Assembly (NCBI GenBank): GCA_963759375.1
Contig: CAVWYY010000008.1
Coordinates: 580,972-644,971, forward strand
Source of the DNA: DASSUW01 sp963759375
GTDB lineage: Bacteria; Actinomycetota; Thermoleophilia; Solirubrobacterales; Solirubrobacteraceae
DNA: 64,000 bases
Direction of reading: 5' to 3'
Below the pieces are notes generated by a model. The model was not told the DNA's origin, did not search any database, and was given only the letters and a program-made list of their open reading frames with translations. Position 1 is the first letter of the stretch; each line of letters opens with the position of its first letter. Made by a program: the position numbers and the translations under genes. Below are positions 28,618 to 37,015 of the stretch, piece after piece.

Positions 28618-29770
28618 CGAGCGCGGTGAACTCGCCGGTCTCGAGCCGGCGCTCGACGTCCTCGTCGATCTCGTGCTCGGTCGTGTCCGGGTCGGTGCGC
28701 CGGAGCTGCCACTCGCGCAGGCGGCGCAGCTTGAGGATCTCGAGCACGTAGACCAGGTACGCGCTCGCGGCGAGGGCGATGATGAAGCAGGCGATGATCG
28801 CGGCGGTCCAGCCCGGGTCGAGGTGCCCGCTGTCGTCCGAGTACGGGATGAAGCGCAGCGCGACGGCGAGGCCGGCCATCGTGATCGTCCACGCGTAGAG
28901 GTAGAGGACGGTGCGCCGCTGCGAGAAGCCGATGCGGTGGAAGCGGTGGTGGAAGTGGTTCGAGTCGCCCCGGTAGACCGGCCGCCGGTACTTGATCCGC
29001 TTGGCCACCACGAAGCCGGTGTCCAGGAACGGCACGGCGAGCACGACGAGCGGGACGACGAGGGCGACCAGGGCGTTGGTCTTCAGCGAGCCCTCGATGA
29101 TGACCGCGCCGAGCAGCAGGCCGAGCAGGTTCGATCCGCAGTCGCCCATGAAGACCGATGCGGGGTGGAAGTTGTACACGAGGAACCCGAGCGCGGCGCC
29201 GGCCGTGATCGCGGCGAGCACCCCCGCGCTGTCGCGCCCGAGGTCGAACGCCACCACCGAGAACGCGATCGCCGAGATCGCGCACACGCCCGCGGCCAGG
29301 CCGTCCACGCCGTCGGAGAAGTTGACGACGTTCATCACCGCCACGAGGCCGAGCACGGTCAACGGCCCGCCGAGGTCCCCGAACTCGATCGCGCCGACGA
29401 ACGGGACCGTGATGTTCTGGACCTCGACGCCCGCGTTGACGAGGATCAGCGCCGCCAGCACCTGCCCCACGAGCTTCGCGCCGGGCGGCAGATCGCGCGC
29501 GTCGTCCCACGCCCCGACCAGCGTGATCAGCGCGGCGGCGACGAGGATCCCGCGCGTGCGCTCGCCCTCGGGCATGAAGATCAGCGCCGCGATCAGCGTG
29601 CCCGCGAAGATCGCCAGGCCGCCGAGGAGCGGGGTCGCCTGCTCGGCCAGGCCGCGCGCCTTCAGCTCGTCGACGGCGCCGATCCGGCGCGCGAAGCGCG
29701 CGGCCACGGGCGTCAGCAGCGCCGCGGCGGCGAAGGCCACAAGGGCCGCGTAGAAGGCGTCCTGCTCCAT
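28610..29770 (-). CDS. Polyprenyl-phosphate HexNAc-1-phosphate transferase (WecA/TagO/MraY family)
   Basis: A 386-residue integral membrane transferase with about 10-11 helices. It moves a sugar-1-phosphate from a UDP-sugar to undecaprenyl phosphate, the first membrane step of a glycopolymer. Family signatures: TPLLGGLAIF, VGAWDDARDLPP, VVNFSDGVDGLAAG, FMGDCGSNLLG and the cytosolic RGDSNHFHHRFHRIGFSQRR loop that points to WecA/TagO and away from MraY. A soluble C-terminal tail of about 50 residues is acidic. Start ATG 29770 puts the first helix at residue 8. It would supply lipid carriers for the LCP ligase and surface-glycan genes of this window. Confidence 0.9.
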   Translation of the reverse strand: MEQDAFYAALVAFAAAALLTPVAARFARRIGAVDELKARGLAEQATPLLGGLAIFAGTLIAALIFMPEGERTRGILVAAALITLVGAWDDARDLPPGAKLVGQVLAALILVNAGVEVQNITVPFVGAIEFGDLGGPLTVLGLVAVMNVVNFSDGVDGLAAGVCAISAIAFSVVAFDLGRDSAGVLAAITAGAALGFLVYNFHPASVFMGDCGSNLLGLLLGAVIIEGSLKTNALVALVVPLVVLAVPFLDTGFVVAKRIKYRRPVYRGDSNHFHHRFHRIGFSQRRTVLYLYAWTITMAGLAVALRFIPYSDDSGHLDPGWTAAIIACFIIALAASAYLVYVLEILKLRRLREWQLRRTDPDTTEHEIDEDVERRLETGEFTALGS

Positions 29771-29883
29771 TCGGACGGGGAGGATCGCAGGGTGCGCGGC
29801 GCGCAGGGCAATTTGCTCCGGCGGCGAAAGAGTGGATTGCACGAGCGGCGCGCGGGGAAGGCACGCGCCATCGCCCGAGCACG

Positions 29884-30144
29884 ATGCGCGAGTTGAGCCC
29901 CACACATCGCCGTCTTGCGAGCGCCTACCTGGCGCTCGGCGACGATCCCGGAGGATCGGTGCCGCAGCGCACGCTGCCCCGCTCCGTCGGCGCCCTCGTC
30001 GCGGCGGTCACGCTCGCGCTCGCCGCGCCGCTCGCGTGGGCCGCCGCCGCGCCGGGCAAGCTGCCGGTCGATCAGCCCGCCGCCACCGCGGTCGGCAAGG
30101 CGGTCGGCGCCGCGCTCGCCGACGACGACGACCCCGGCGAGTGA
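29884..30144 (+). CDS. Small single-pass membrane or secreted protein upstream of kinase
   Basis: An 86-residue protein: a polar N-terminus of 32 residues, one hydrophobic segment (about 33-56, SVGALVAAVTLALAAPLAWAAAA) and an acidic end. Its TGA overlaps the GTG start of the kinase gene, so the two are translated together, which suggests that the product is a partner or substrate of the kinase. The N-terminus MRELSPTHRRLASAYLALGD could reach the cytosol. No family recognised. Confidence 0.6.
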   Translation: MRELSPTHRRLASAYLALGDDPGGSVPQRTLPRSVGALVAAVTLALAAPLAWAAAAPGKLPVDQPAATAVGKAVGAALADDDDPGE

Positions 30145-31061
30145 CCGGCAAGGGCGACCCGACGGTCGGTCTCTCGACGGTCGCCGAGCCGCCGCCCTGG
30201 GAGGCCGAGGGCCGTGAGCGGCCCACGTGGGGCCTGGCCGAGGGCGACGAGATCGCGCCCGGCCGGTCGGTGCTGAGCCAGCTCGGCGGCGGCCGCCGCT
30301 ACGAGGTGTTCCTCGTCTGGGACGACCACCGGCTGGCCGTGCTCGTGGCGAAGGTCCTGCGCCCCGACCAGGCCACCGACGTGTCCGCCCTGCGTGACCT
30401 CGGCCGCGAGGCCGAGGCGCTCGCGCGGCTGTCGCACCCGGTGATCGTGCGCGGGTTCGACGCGGTGACCGAGGGGCGGCTGCCCCACCTGCTGATCGAG
30501 CACCTCGAGGGCCCCACGCTCCGCGAGCTGATCGAGCGCGACGGCACGCTGGCCACCGAGCAGGCGCTGCCGCTCGGCCTGCACGTGGCGTCCGCGCTGC
30601 ACTACGTCGCGGCCGAGGGCATGGTGCACCTCGACGTCAAGCCGGAGAACATCGTCATGGGCGCGCCGCCGCGGCTGATCGACTTCAGCGTCGCGCGCCC
30701 CGTCGCCGGCGCCGAGCGGCTGCGTGGCCCGATCGGCACCGACGCGTACATGGCGCCCGAGCAGTGCGACCGCACGTACGGCACGCCCGGCCCGCCCGCC
30801 GACGTGTTCGGCCTGGCGGCCACGCTCCACCACGCCGTCGGCGGGACGCGCCCGTTCCCGCGCCGTGACGGCGAGCGGTTCCCGCAGACCGAGCGCGACC
30901 CGGAGCCGCTGCCGCGGCGCGTCCCGCGCGCGCTGGCCGACCTCCTGCGGGCCGGCATGGCCCGCACCCCCGCGGATCGCCCGACCGCCGCCGAGTTCGC
31001 CGGCGGTCTGGAGCCCTTGGTCGCGCAGCTGCCCCGGCGCTACGTGCTCGGGCGCCGCTAG
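30141..31061 (+). CDS. Divergent Ser/Thr protein kinase, possibly a pseudokinase
   Basis: A 306-residue protein that is almost only a Hanks-type kinase domain. The glycine loop is degenerate (LGGGRRYEVFLVWD, residues 48-61); VAK with Lys71 and Glu90 are kept; the catalytic loop is HLDVKPENI (163-171) with Leu for Arg; the magnesium loop is DFS (181-183) in place of DFG; GTDAYMAPEQ (199-208) is normal. There is no membrane helix and no sensor domain. Catalytic Asp and Asn are present, so activity is possible. Coupled to the small membrane protein ahead of it. Confidence 0.85.
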   Translation: MTGKGDPTVGLSTVAEPPPWEAEGRERPTWGLAEGDEIAPGRSVLSQLGGGRRYEVFLVWDDHRLAVLVAKVLRPDQATDVSALRDLGREAEALARLSHPVIVRGFDAVTEGRLPHLLIEHLEGPTLRELIERDGTLATEQALPLGLHVASALHYVAAEGMVHLDVKPENIVMGAPPRLIDFSVARPVAGAERLRGPIGTDAYMAPEQCDRTYGTPGPPADVFGLAATLHHAVGGTRPFPRRDGERFPQTERDPEPLPRRVPRALADLLRAGMARTPADRPTAAEFAGGLEPLVAQLPRRYVLGRR

Positions 31062-31081
31062 GCCACTAGACCGCGGCGCCC
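31050..31081. terminator. Bidirectional terminator between kinase and glyA
   Basis: GGGCGCCGC (31050-31058) pairs perfectly with GCGGCGCCC (31073-31081) around a 14-base loop. The kinase stop codon begins right after the left arm, and the frame-restored glyA stop (31066-31068) lies inside the loop. Placement between convergent ends argues for a shared intrinsic-type terminator, though without a T tract. Confidence 0.6.
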
Positions 31082-32356
31082 ACGCCCAGGTTCGCGTACA
31101 ACGGATAGCGCTCGGCGATCGTCGGTCACGCGCTCCGCCAGGTCGTGCCGCGCGGACTCGAAGTCCGGCTGCAGCGCCCGGGCGATGATCCGGCCGACCT
31201 CGTTGAAGTCGTCGGCCTGCAGACCGCGGGTGGCCAGCGCCGGCGTGCCGACGCGCAGGCCGCTGGTGACCATCGGCGGGCGCGGGTCGAACGGCACGGC
31301 GTTGCGGTTGACGGTGATGCCGATGTCGTGAAGGCGGTCCTCGGCCTGCTGGCCGTCGAGCTCGGACTCGCGCAGGTCGACGAGCACGAGGTGCACGTCG
31401 GTCCCGCCGGTCAGCACGCTCACGCCGTGGCCGGTGCCCAGCAGCTCCTCGGCCAGCGCCTTGGCGCCCGCGACGGTGCGGCGCTGACGCTCGCGGAACT
31501 GCTCGGTGGCGGCGATCTTGAGCGCGACCGCCTTCCCGGCGATCACGTGCTCGAGCGGGCCGCCCTGCTGGCCGGGGAACACCGCCGAGTTGATCTTCTT
31601 GGCGTACTCCTCGCGGCAGAGGATCGCGCCGCCGCGGGCGCCGCCGATCGTCTTGTGGATGGTCGTGGTCACCACGTGCGCGTGCGGGACGGGATTCGGG
31701 TGCTCACCGGCCGCGACGAGCCCGGCGAAGTGCGCCATGTCGACCATCAGCAGCGCGTCGACCTCGTCGGCGATCGCGCGGAAGCGCTCGAAGTCCAGGA
31801 ACCGCGGGTAGGCCGACCAGCCCGCGAGGATCAGCTTCGGCCGGCGCTCCTTGGCGATGCGCTCGACCTCGTCCATGTCGATCCGGCTCGTCTCGCGGTC
31901 GACCTCGTAGGGCGCGATGTCGTACAGCCGGCCCGACACGTTGAGCTTCATGCCGTGCGTGAGGTGGCCGCCGTGCGGGAGGGCGAGGCCCATGATCGTG
32001 TCGCCGGGCTCCAGCAGCGCGTGGTAGACGGCGGCGTTGGCCTGCGCGCCGGCGTGCGGCTGGACGTTGGCGTGCTCGGCGCCGAACAGCGCCTTCGCGC
32101 GGTCGATCGCCAGCTGCTCGATGATGTCGACGTTCTCGCAGCCGCCGTAGTAGCGCTTGCCGGGGTAGCCCTCGGCGTACTTGTTCGTCAGCACGGAGCC
32201 CTGGCACTCGAGGACCGCCTGGGGCACGAAGTTCTCGGAGGCGATCATCTCCAGCGTGTTCTGCTGGCGGCGGAGCTCGCCCTGGATCGCTTCGGCGACC
32301 TCGGGGTCGACCTCGGCGAGGGGGCGCTCGAAGTAGTCGGAAGGGAGGTCGCTCAT
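31058..32356 (-). CDS. glyA: Serine hydroxymethyltransferase (C-terminus frameshifted)
   Basis: The PLP enzyme that converts serine and tetrahydrofolate to glycine and methylene-THF. It has EMIASENFVP, NKYAEGYPGKRYYGGCE, the Schiff-base Lys235 in TTIHKTIGGARGG, and SGLRVGTPALATRG. The sequence as given ends in about 20 unrelated residues after DLAERVT. Dropping one base at about 31118-31126 gives IAERYPLYANLGVGAAV and a TAG at 31066-31068, the conserved SHMT ending. A single-base consensus error is the simplest view, since the gene is normally essential. Coupled to the preceding tsaC by ATGA. Confidence 0.93.
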   Translation of the reverse strand: MSDLPSDYFERPLAEVDPEVAEAIQGELRRQQNTLEMIASENFVPQAVLECQGSVLTNKYAEGYPGKRYYGGCENVDIIEQLAIDRAKALFGAEHANVQPHAGAQANAAVYHALLEPGDTIMGLALPHGGHLTHGMKLNVSGRLYDIAPYEVDRETSRIDMDEVERIAKERRPKLILAGWSAYPRFLDFERFRAIADEVDALLMVDMAHFAGLVAAGEHPNPVPHAHVVTTTIHKTIGGARGGAILCREEYAKKINSAVFPGQQGGPLEHVIAGKAVALKIAATEQFRERQRRTVAGAKALAEELLGTGHGVSVLTGGTDVHLVLVDLRESELDGQQAEDRLHDIGITVNRNAVPFDPRPPMVTSGLRVGTPALATRGLQADDFNEVGRIIARALQPDFESARHDLAERVTDDRRALSVVREPGRGRRGLVA

Positions 32357-32907
32357 GCGAATGAACGTATCACCGCTTCCGGCACGGCTCCCCTCCTTAG
32401 GACGGTCCACGCGCCCGTCCGTTCGTACTGGCGCAGGTCGACGACCGTCGAGGGCGTCCCGGCCAGCTCGCCGCCGTCGATGACCAGGTCGGCGCCCGCG
32501 CGGATCGACTCCGGGACCTCCTCCAGCCGGCGTGCGTCGGGCCCGCCGGTGAGGTTCGCCGAGCTCTGCAGGACGGGCACGCGCACGCCGGCGAACCGGG
32601 GCAGGTCGGGCACGCGCAGGCCGAGCGTCCCGGCGCCGCCCGCCAGCGGGAAGCGATCGCTCGGCACGAGCAGCGTCACCGCGCCGGGGAGCAGCCGGCC
32701 GGCGAGCGCGCGGGTGCGCGGCGGCAGCTCGGGCAGCGCGTCGACCGAGAAGAACATCACCGCCGCCGGCTTGTCCGGCGGGCGTCCCTTGAGCTCGTAC
32801 AGCCGCGCCACCGCCTGCTCGTCCTCGGGGTCGCAGGCCAGCCCGTAGACCGTGTCGGCCGGGAACACCGCGACGCCGCCGCTCGCGATGCACTCCTCGA
32901 ACGTCAT
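32353..32907 (-). CDS. tsaC: L-threonylcarbamoyladenylate synthase (YrdC/Sua5 family)
   Basis: A 184-residue YrdC-domain protein that makes threonylcarbamoyl-AMP for the t6A modification of ANN-decoding tRNAs. Visible motifs are GGVAVFPADTVYGLACDP, YELKGRPPDKPAAVMF, PGAVTLLVPSD, LGLRVPD and SSANLTGGP. It is the short form without the Sua5 C-terminal domain. The ATG overlaps the prmC stop and its own stop overlaps glyA, the usual prmC-tsaC-glyA order of actinobacteria. Confidence 0.93.
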   Translation of the reverse strand: MTFEECIASGGVAVFPADTVYGLACDPEDEQAVARLYELKGRPPDKPAAVMFFSVDALPELPPRTRALAGRLLPGAVTLLVPSDRFPLAGGAGTLGLRVPDLPRFAGVRVPVLQSSANLTGGPDARRLEEVPESIRAGADLVIDGGELAGTPSTVVDLRQYERTGAWTVLRRGAVPEAVIRSFA

Positions 32908-33719
32908 CGCCGGCCGACGACCACCCGGTCGATCCCGGCCAGGTCCTTGATGACGGTGGTCGCGAACCCCTCGGCCGCGAGCAGCGCCGCCACGGGCTCG
33001 GCCAGCCACCCGGCCACCTCGAACGCGACGAACGACGCGCCGTGGGCCGGCGCCAGGCGGCGGTAGACGTCGAGTCCGTCGGCGCCGCCGAACAGCGCTT
33101 CGGCGGGCTCGTAGCGGGCGATCTCCGGTGCCAGGTTCGTCCCGGTCTCGATGTACGGCGGGTTCGCCACGACCGCGTCGACGGGCCCGGGCACCGGGTC
33201 GAGCAGGTCACCCTGCAACCACTCGACGTGGAGCCCGAGGCGGGCGCCGTTGGCGCGCGCGACCGCCAGCGCGCCGGCGCTGATGTCCGTGCCCATCACG
33301 CGCAGGTCCGGCCGCTCGTCGGCCAGCGCCAGCGCGATCGCGCCGGACCCGGTGCCGACGTCGACCACCCGCGCGCCATACGGCAGGTCGAGCGCGGCCT
33401 CGACCACGTGCTCGGTCTCGGGCCGCGGGATCAGCACCCGCGAGTCGACGTCCAGCTCGATCCTCCGGAACGCCCGCCGGCCGAGGATGTAGGCGACCGG
33501 CTCGCGCTGCGTGCGCCGCCGCGCGTAGTCCTGGAACGCGCGCGCGGCCTCCGGCTCGAGCCCGCGGTCGGGGTCGGCGATCAGCGCCGCGCGGTCGACG
33601 CCCATGGCCGCGGCGAGCAGCACCTCGGCGTCGAGCCGCGGCGTGTCGATGCCCGCCGCGGTCAGCGCGATCAGCGCCGAATCGAGGGCATCACGAATCG
33701 TCGTCCGGGTGAAGGCCAC
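32904..33719 (-). CDS. prmC: Release-factor glutamine methyltransferase
   Basis: A 271-residue SAM-dependent methyltransferase that N5-methylates the Gln of the GGQ motif in release factors. It has the N-terminal five-helix domain (RDALDSALIALTAAGIDTPRLDAEVLLA), RREPVAYILG-like QREPVAYILGRR, the SAM motif VVDVGTGSGAIALALA (120-135) and the NPPY tetrapeptide (186-189) that binds the target Gln. GTG 33719 gives the expected start but overlaps the TRAP permease by 29 bases. Its substrate gene prfA lies 3.3 kb upstream, separated by the TRAP cassette. Confidence 0.93.
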   Translation of the reverse strand: MAFTRTTIRDALDSALIALTAAGIDTPRLDAEVLLAAAMGVDRAALIADPDRGLEPEAARAFQDYARRRTQREPVAYILGRRAFRRIELDVDSRVLIPRPETEHVVEAALDLPYGARVVDVGTGSGAIALALADERPDLRVMGTDISAGALAVARANGARLGLHVEWLQGDLLDPVPGPVDAVVANPPYIETGTNLAPEIARYEPAEALFGGADGLDVYRRLAPAHGASFVAFEVAGWLAEPVAALLAAEGFATTVIKDLAGIDRVVVGRR

Positions 33720-35604
33720 GCCCAGACAGTACGAAGTGCACCAGTAGGGCCACTGCGACGATGCCCGCGCCGATCGCGATCCAGAGCGGATCGAGGTAGA
33801 GCAGGACCAGCGCGCCGATCCCGAACAGCACCCGCGCCGGCACGCCGACCGGGCCGCGCAGCCAGCCGCCGAGCGCGACGGCAAGCGCCGCGACCGCCAC
33901 CGCGGAGGCCGCGGCCGCGAGCACGATCGTCCCGGCGTCGCCCTGCAGCAGCAGCCCCTCGCCGTTGGGCGAGAGCACGAACGCGAACGGCACGAGGAAC
34001 GCGGGCAGCGTGTAGCGCGCGGTGAGCATCATCGTCTTGAAGCCGTCGCCGCCGGTGATGGCCGCCGCCGCGAACGCCGACAGCGCCGTCGGCGGGCTCA
34101 CCTCGCTCAGCACCGCGTAATAGAAGATGAACATGTAGGCGACGAACGGCTCGACGTCGAGCGCGATCAGCGCCGGGGCGATGATGACCGCGGCGATGAT
34201 GAACGAGGCGGTCACCGGCACCGCCAGGCCGAGCACGAGCACGGCGATCGCGCTGAAGATCGCGGTCAGCGCCAGCGACTCGCCGGCCGCGTCGACGATC
34301 AGCGCCGACAGCTCCAGCCCGAGCCCGGTGAGCGACACGACCGCGACGATGATGCCCGCGGCCGCCGTGGTCGCGGCGATCGGCAGCACGCCGCGCGCGC
34401 CCGCCACCAGCGCAGCCCAGATCTCGCGCGGGCCCATCCAGTCGCGCCGGTCGAGGAACGACATCAGGAACGCGACGATCGTCGCCAGCAGCACCGCCCG
34501 GAACGGCGAGAAGCCGAGCGCCAGCAGCGCGACGATCACGATCAGCGACGAGAAGTGGTAGCCCCAGCGGGCCAGCAGCTTCCAGAAGCCGGGCGTGTCG
34601 AGGTCGATCCCGCTGACCTTGAAGCGGCGTGCGTCGGCCTCGATCGCGAGGATGATGCCGAGGTAGTAGAGGAGCGTCGGCACCACCGCGTAGAGCAGCA
34701 CCTTGAAGTAGGACTCCTCCAGGAACTCGGCGATGATGAACGCGGCGGCGCCGAGCGTTGGCGGCGACAGCAGCGCGCCGATGCCGGACGCCGAGAGGAT
34801 CCCGCCGCCCTCGTTGGCGGGATAGCCCGCGCGGCGCAGCAGCGGCCAGGTGACCGAGCCGAGCGTCACCGTCGTCGCCACGCCGGAGCCCGACACCGTG
34901 CCGAGCAGGAAGCCGGCCAGCGTCGTCGTGCGGCCCGGGCCGGTCGCGCTCGAGCCGAACGAGGCGTAGGAGAGCTGCACGAAGAAGCGCGCGGCGCCGG
35001 AGTACTCGAGCACCGCGCCGTAGAGCGTGAACAGCACGATGTACGTGGCCGCGACGTCGAGCGGGATGCCGAACAGCCCCTCCAGCCCCATGTAGGACTG
35101 GCCGACCAGGCGGTCGACGCCGTAGCCCTTGTGCGCGATCCCGAGCGCCTCGGGGATCAGCCCGCCCAGGTACGCGTACGCGATGAACCCGAGCACGATC
35201 GCGGGCAGGATCCAGCCGACCGTGCGACGCGTCGCCTCGAGCACGAGCGCGACGGTCACGATGCCGGCGATGACGTCGAGCGGCTCGGGGCCGCCGCGCG
35301 GCGGAACAGGTCGTCGGCCACGACGACCGCATAGCCGGCGGCGACGAGCGCGACGATCCCGAGCGTCCAGTCCAGCCACGTCGGCCGCTCGCGCGGGCCG
35401 AACACGAGGAACGTCAGCAGCAGCGCGACGGCCAGGAACGCCGGCCGGTACTGCTGGGCGGAGATCGGGTGGATGACCCAGTAGACGGCGAACAGCGACA
35501 GGCCGGCGCCGAGCACGGCGACGACGTCGCCGCCGCGCCGGTCAGCTTGCGGCCGGGCTCTCGGACTCGTACTCCTCGAGCAGCGCCGCATCGGCGACAG
35601 CCAT
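33691..35604 (-). pseudogene. TRAP transporter fused permease, frame broken near N-terminus
   Basis: The fused small-plus-large permease (4TM/12TM type) of a TRAP-TAXI uptake system, about 640 codons. The main part is one clean frame of 12 or more helices (GTVSGSGVATTVTLGSVTWPLL, LSPPTLGAAAFIIAEFLE, YYAVLSEVSPPTALSAFAAAAI). The N-terminus MAVADAALLEEYESES (ATG 35604, GGAGG upstream) breaks off at TGA 35541-35543, the helix VLGAGLSLFAVYWVIHPI is in a second frame, and after DDLFRRAAAP (about 35283-35293) a third frame begins with PLDVIAG. Total length is a multiple of three, so two or three small indels would mend it. Confidence 0.8.
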
Positions 35605-35605
35605 C

Positions 35606-36035
35606 TCAGCCTCCCTCCACCGCGAGCCCAGATGCACGGCCCGCCGTACAGCGGCGCCCGGCGGTCACCGGCCACCAGCGTCCGGCGGCCGACGGCGGTC
35701 GCCGCCAGCGCCATCCCCTCGAACTGCGCCGGCCGCGCGGGCCGCAGCGTCCACCAGCCGTCGTGCCGCGAGCGCGCGCCGTCGATCTCGTAGTAGTCGA
35801 GGACCGCCTCGCTCGGCGAGCTCACGGCCACGAGCGAGAACGAGCCGTCGCCGGCCGCGCGGAACGTCTCGCGCGCCGGCTGCCGGTAGTACGAGTGGCG
35901 GTACTCGAGCGCGAACGTGCGCGACGGCGGCAGCGCCAGCCGCGCGACCTCGTCGTCGCCGGCCCGGGCCACCACCGCGGGCGCGCCGCCGGCGAACGGC
36001 AGCGCCCCGAGGGCGACGGCGAGCAGCAGCTTCAC
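35606..36035 (-). pseudogene. DUF1850 protein of TRAP cassette, C-terminal frameshift
   Basis: A small secreted DUF1850 protein, regularly found between TAXI receptor and TRAP permease genes. It starts with GTG 36035 (overlapping the TAXI stop), has a signal peptide (KLLLAVALGALPFAGGAPAVVA) and the family stretch FALEYRHSYYRQPARETFR...DYYEIDG. Read straight on it has no stop. One extra base at about 35634-35651 would give the ending GRASGLAVEGG and a TGA at 35606, one base before the permease ATG. Function in transport is not known. Confidence 0.7.
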
Positions 36036-36981
36036 CGCGCCGCCCCGTAGTACGCCTGCGCGCCCGGGTGCAGCTGCACCGGCTGGACGACCTCCTGGCC
36101 CTTCTTCGGATCGAGCGACTCGGCGGCGGGGACGATCGTCGCGAGCTGGTCGCGGCCGTCGTACAGCGCCTGCGTGATCTCGCGCGCGAGGTCGTCGCTC
36201 ATGCTCGCGTTGACCATCAGGAGGTTGGGGACGCCGATCGTCTTCGCACCGGCCACGCCCTCGTACTCGCCCTTCTCGATCTCGGCGTCGGTGTAGGCCT
36301 CGCCGAAGCGCTCGCGCATCTGCCGGCAGGTAGGCGTCGAGCGCCAGCAGGCGGATGTCGTCGGTGGTCGCGAGGTCGGTCACCGCGCCGGTCGGCACGC
36401 CGCCCGACCAGAAGAACGCGTCGATCGACCCGTCGCGGATGCGCCTGCACCGACTCGCCGACGCCCAGCCCACGCTTGGCGATGTCGTCGTCGGGGTCGA
36501 GGCCGGCGACCTCCAGCAGCCGCAGCGCGATCACCTCGGTGCCGGAGCCGGGCGAGCCGACCGACACGGTCTTGTCGCGCAGGTCCTCGAGCCGCTCGAT
36601 GCCGCTGTCGGCCTTGACGACGACCTGCGTGATGTTCGGGTAGAGGGTCGCGAGCGCGCGGACCTGCAGCGGGTCGTCGAACGTCTCCTGCCCGGAGACC
36701 GCGTCGATCGCGCTGTCGGCGAGCGAGAAGGCGATGTCCGAGTCGCCGTTGGCGACGAGCAGCAGGTTGTCGACCGACGCGGAGGTGGTCTCGGCCGTGG
36801 TCGGCGAGTCGGGCATCGCATCGCTCAGGACGTCGGCGAGCCCGCCGCCGTAGACCTGGTAGACGCCGCCGGAGCCGCCCGTGGCGATCGACAGCCGGTC
36901 GTCATCACCCGGCGGGTCGTTGGCCGAACAGCCCAGCCCCAGGATCGCCAACAGCACCGCCACCGCCAGCAGCCTCCCCAT
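36032..36981 (-). pseudogene. TAXI-type TRAP solute receptor with two +1 frameshifts
   Basis: A periplasmic solute-binding lipoprotein of the TRAP-TAXI class (lipobox LGLGC, Cys18), which usually binds small dicarboxylates or amino acids such as glutamate. Frame one covers LSIATGGSGGVYQVYGGGLADVL to GLGVGESVQA; frame two IRDGSIDAFFWSGGVPTGAV to LALDAYLP; frame three MRERFGEAYTDAEIEKGEY to the TGA at 36032. Removing one base at about 36438-36450 and one at 36319-36327 restores 315 residues. It lies directly after prfA on the same strand. Confidence 0.8.
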
Positions 36982-37015
36982 GGTCGGGGCGTGCCCGGCG
37001 CGGCGGGCCGCGAAA

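Noticed and set aside
33691..36981. Insertion-sequence or phage origin for the TRAP cassette
   Set aside because: No transposase, inverted terminal repeats, target duplication or attachment site could be found at its borders.
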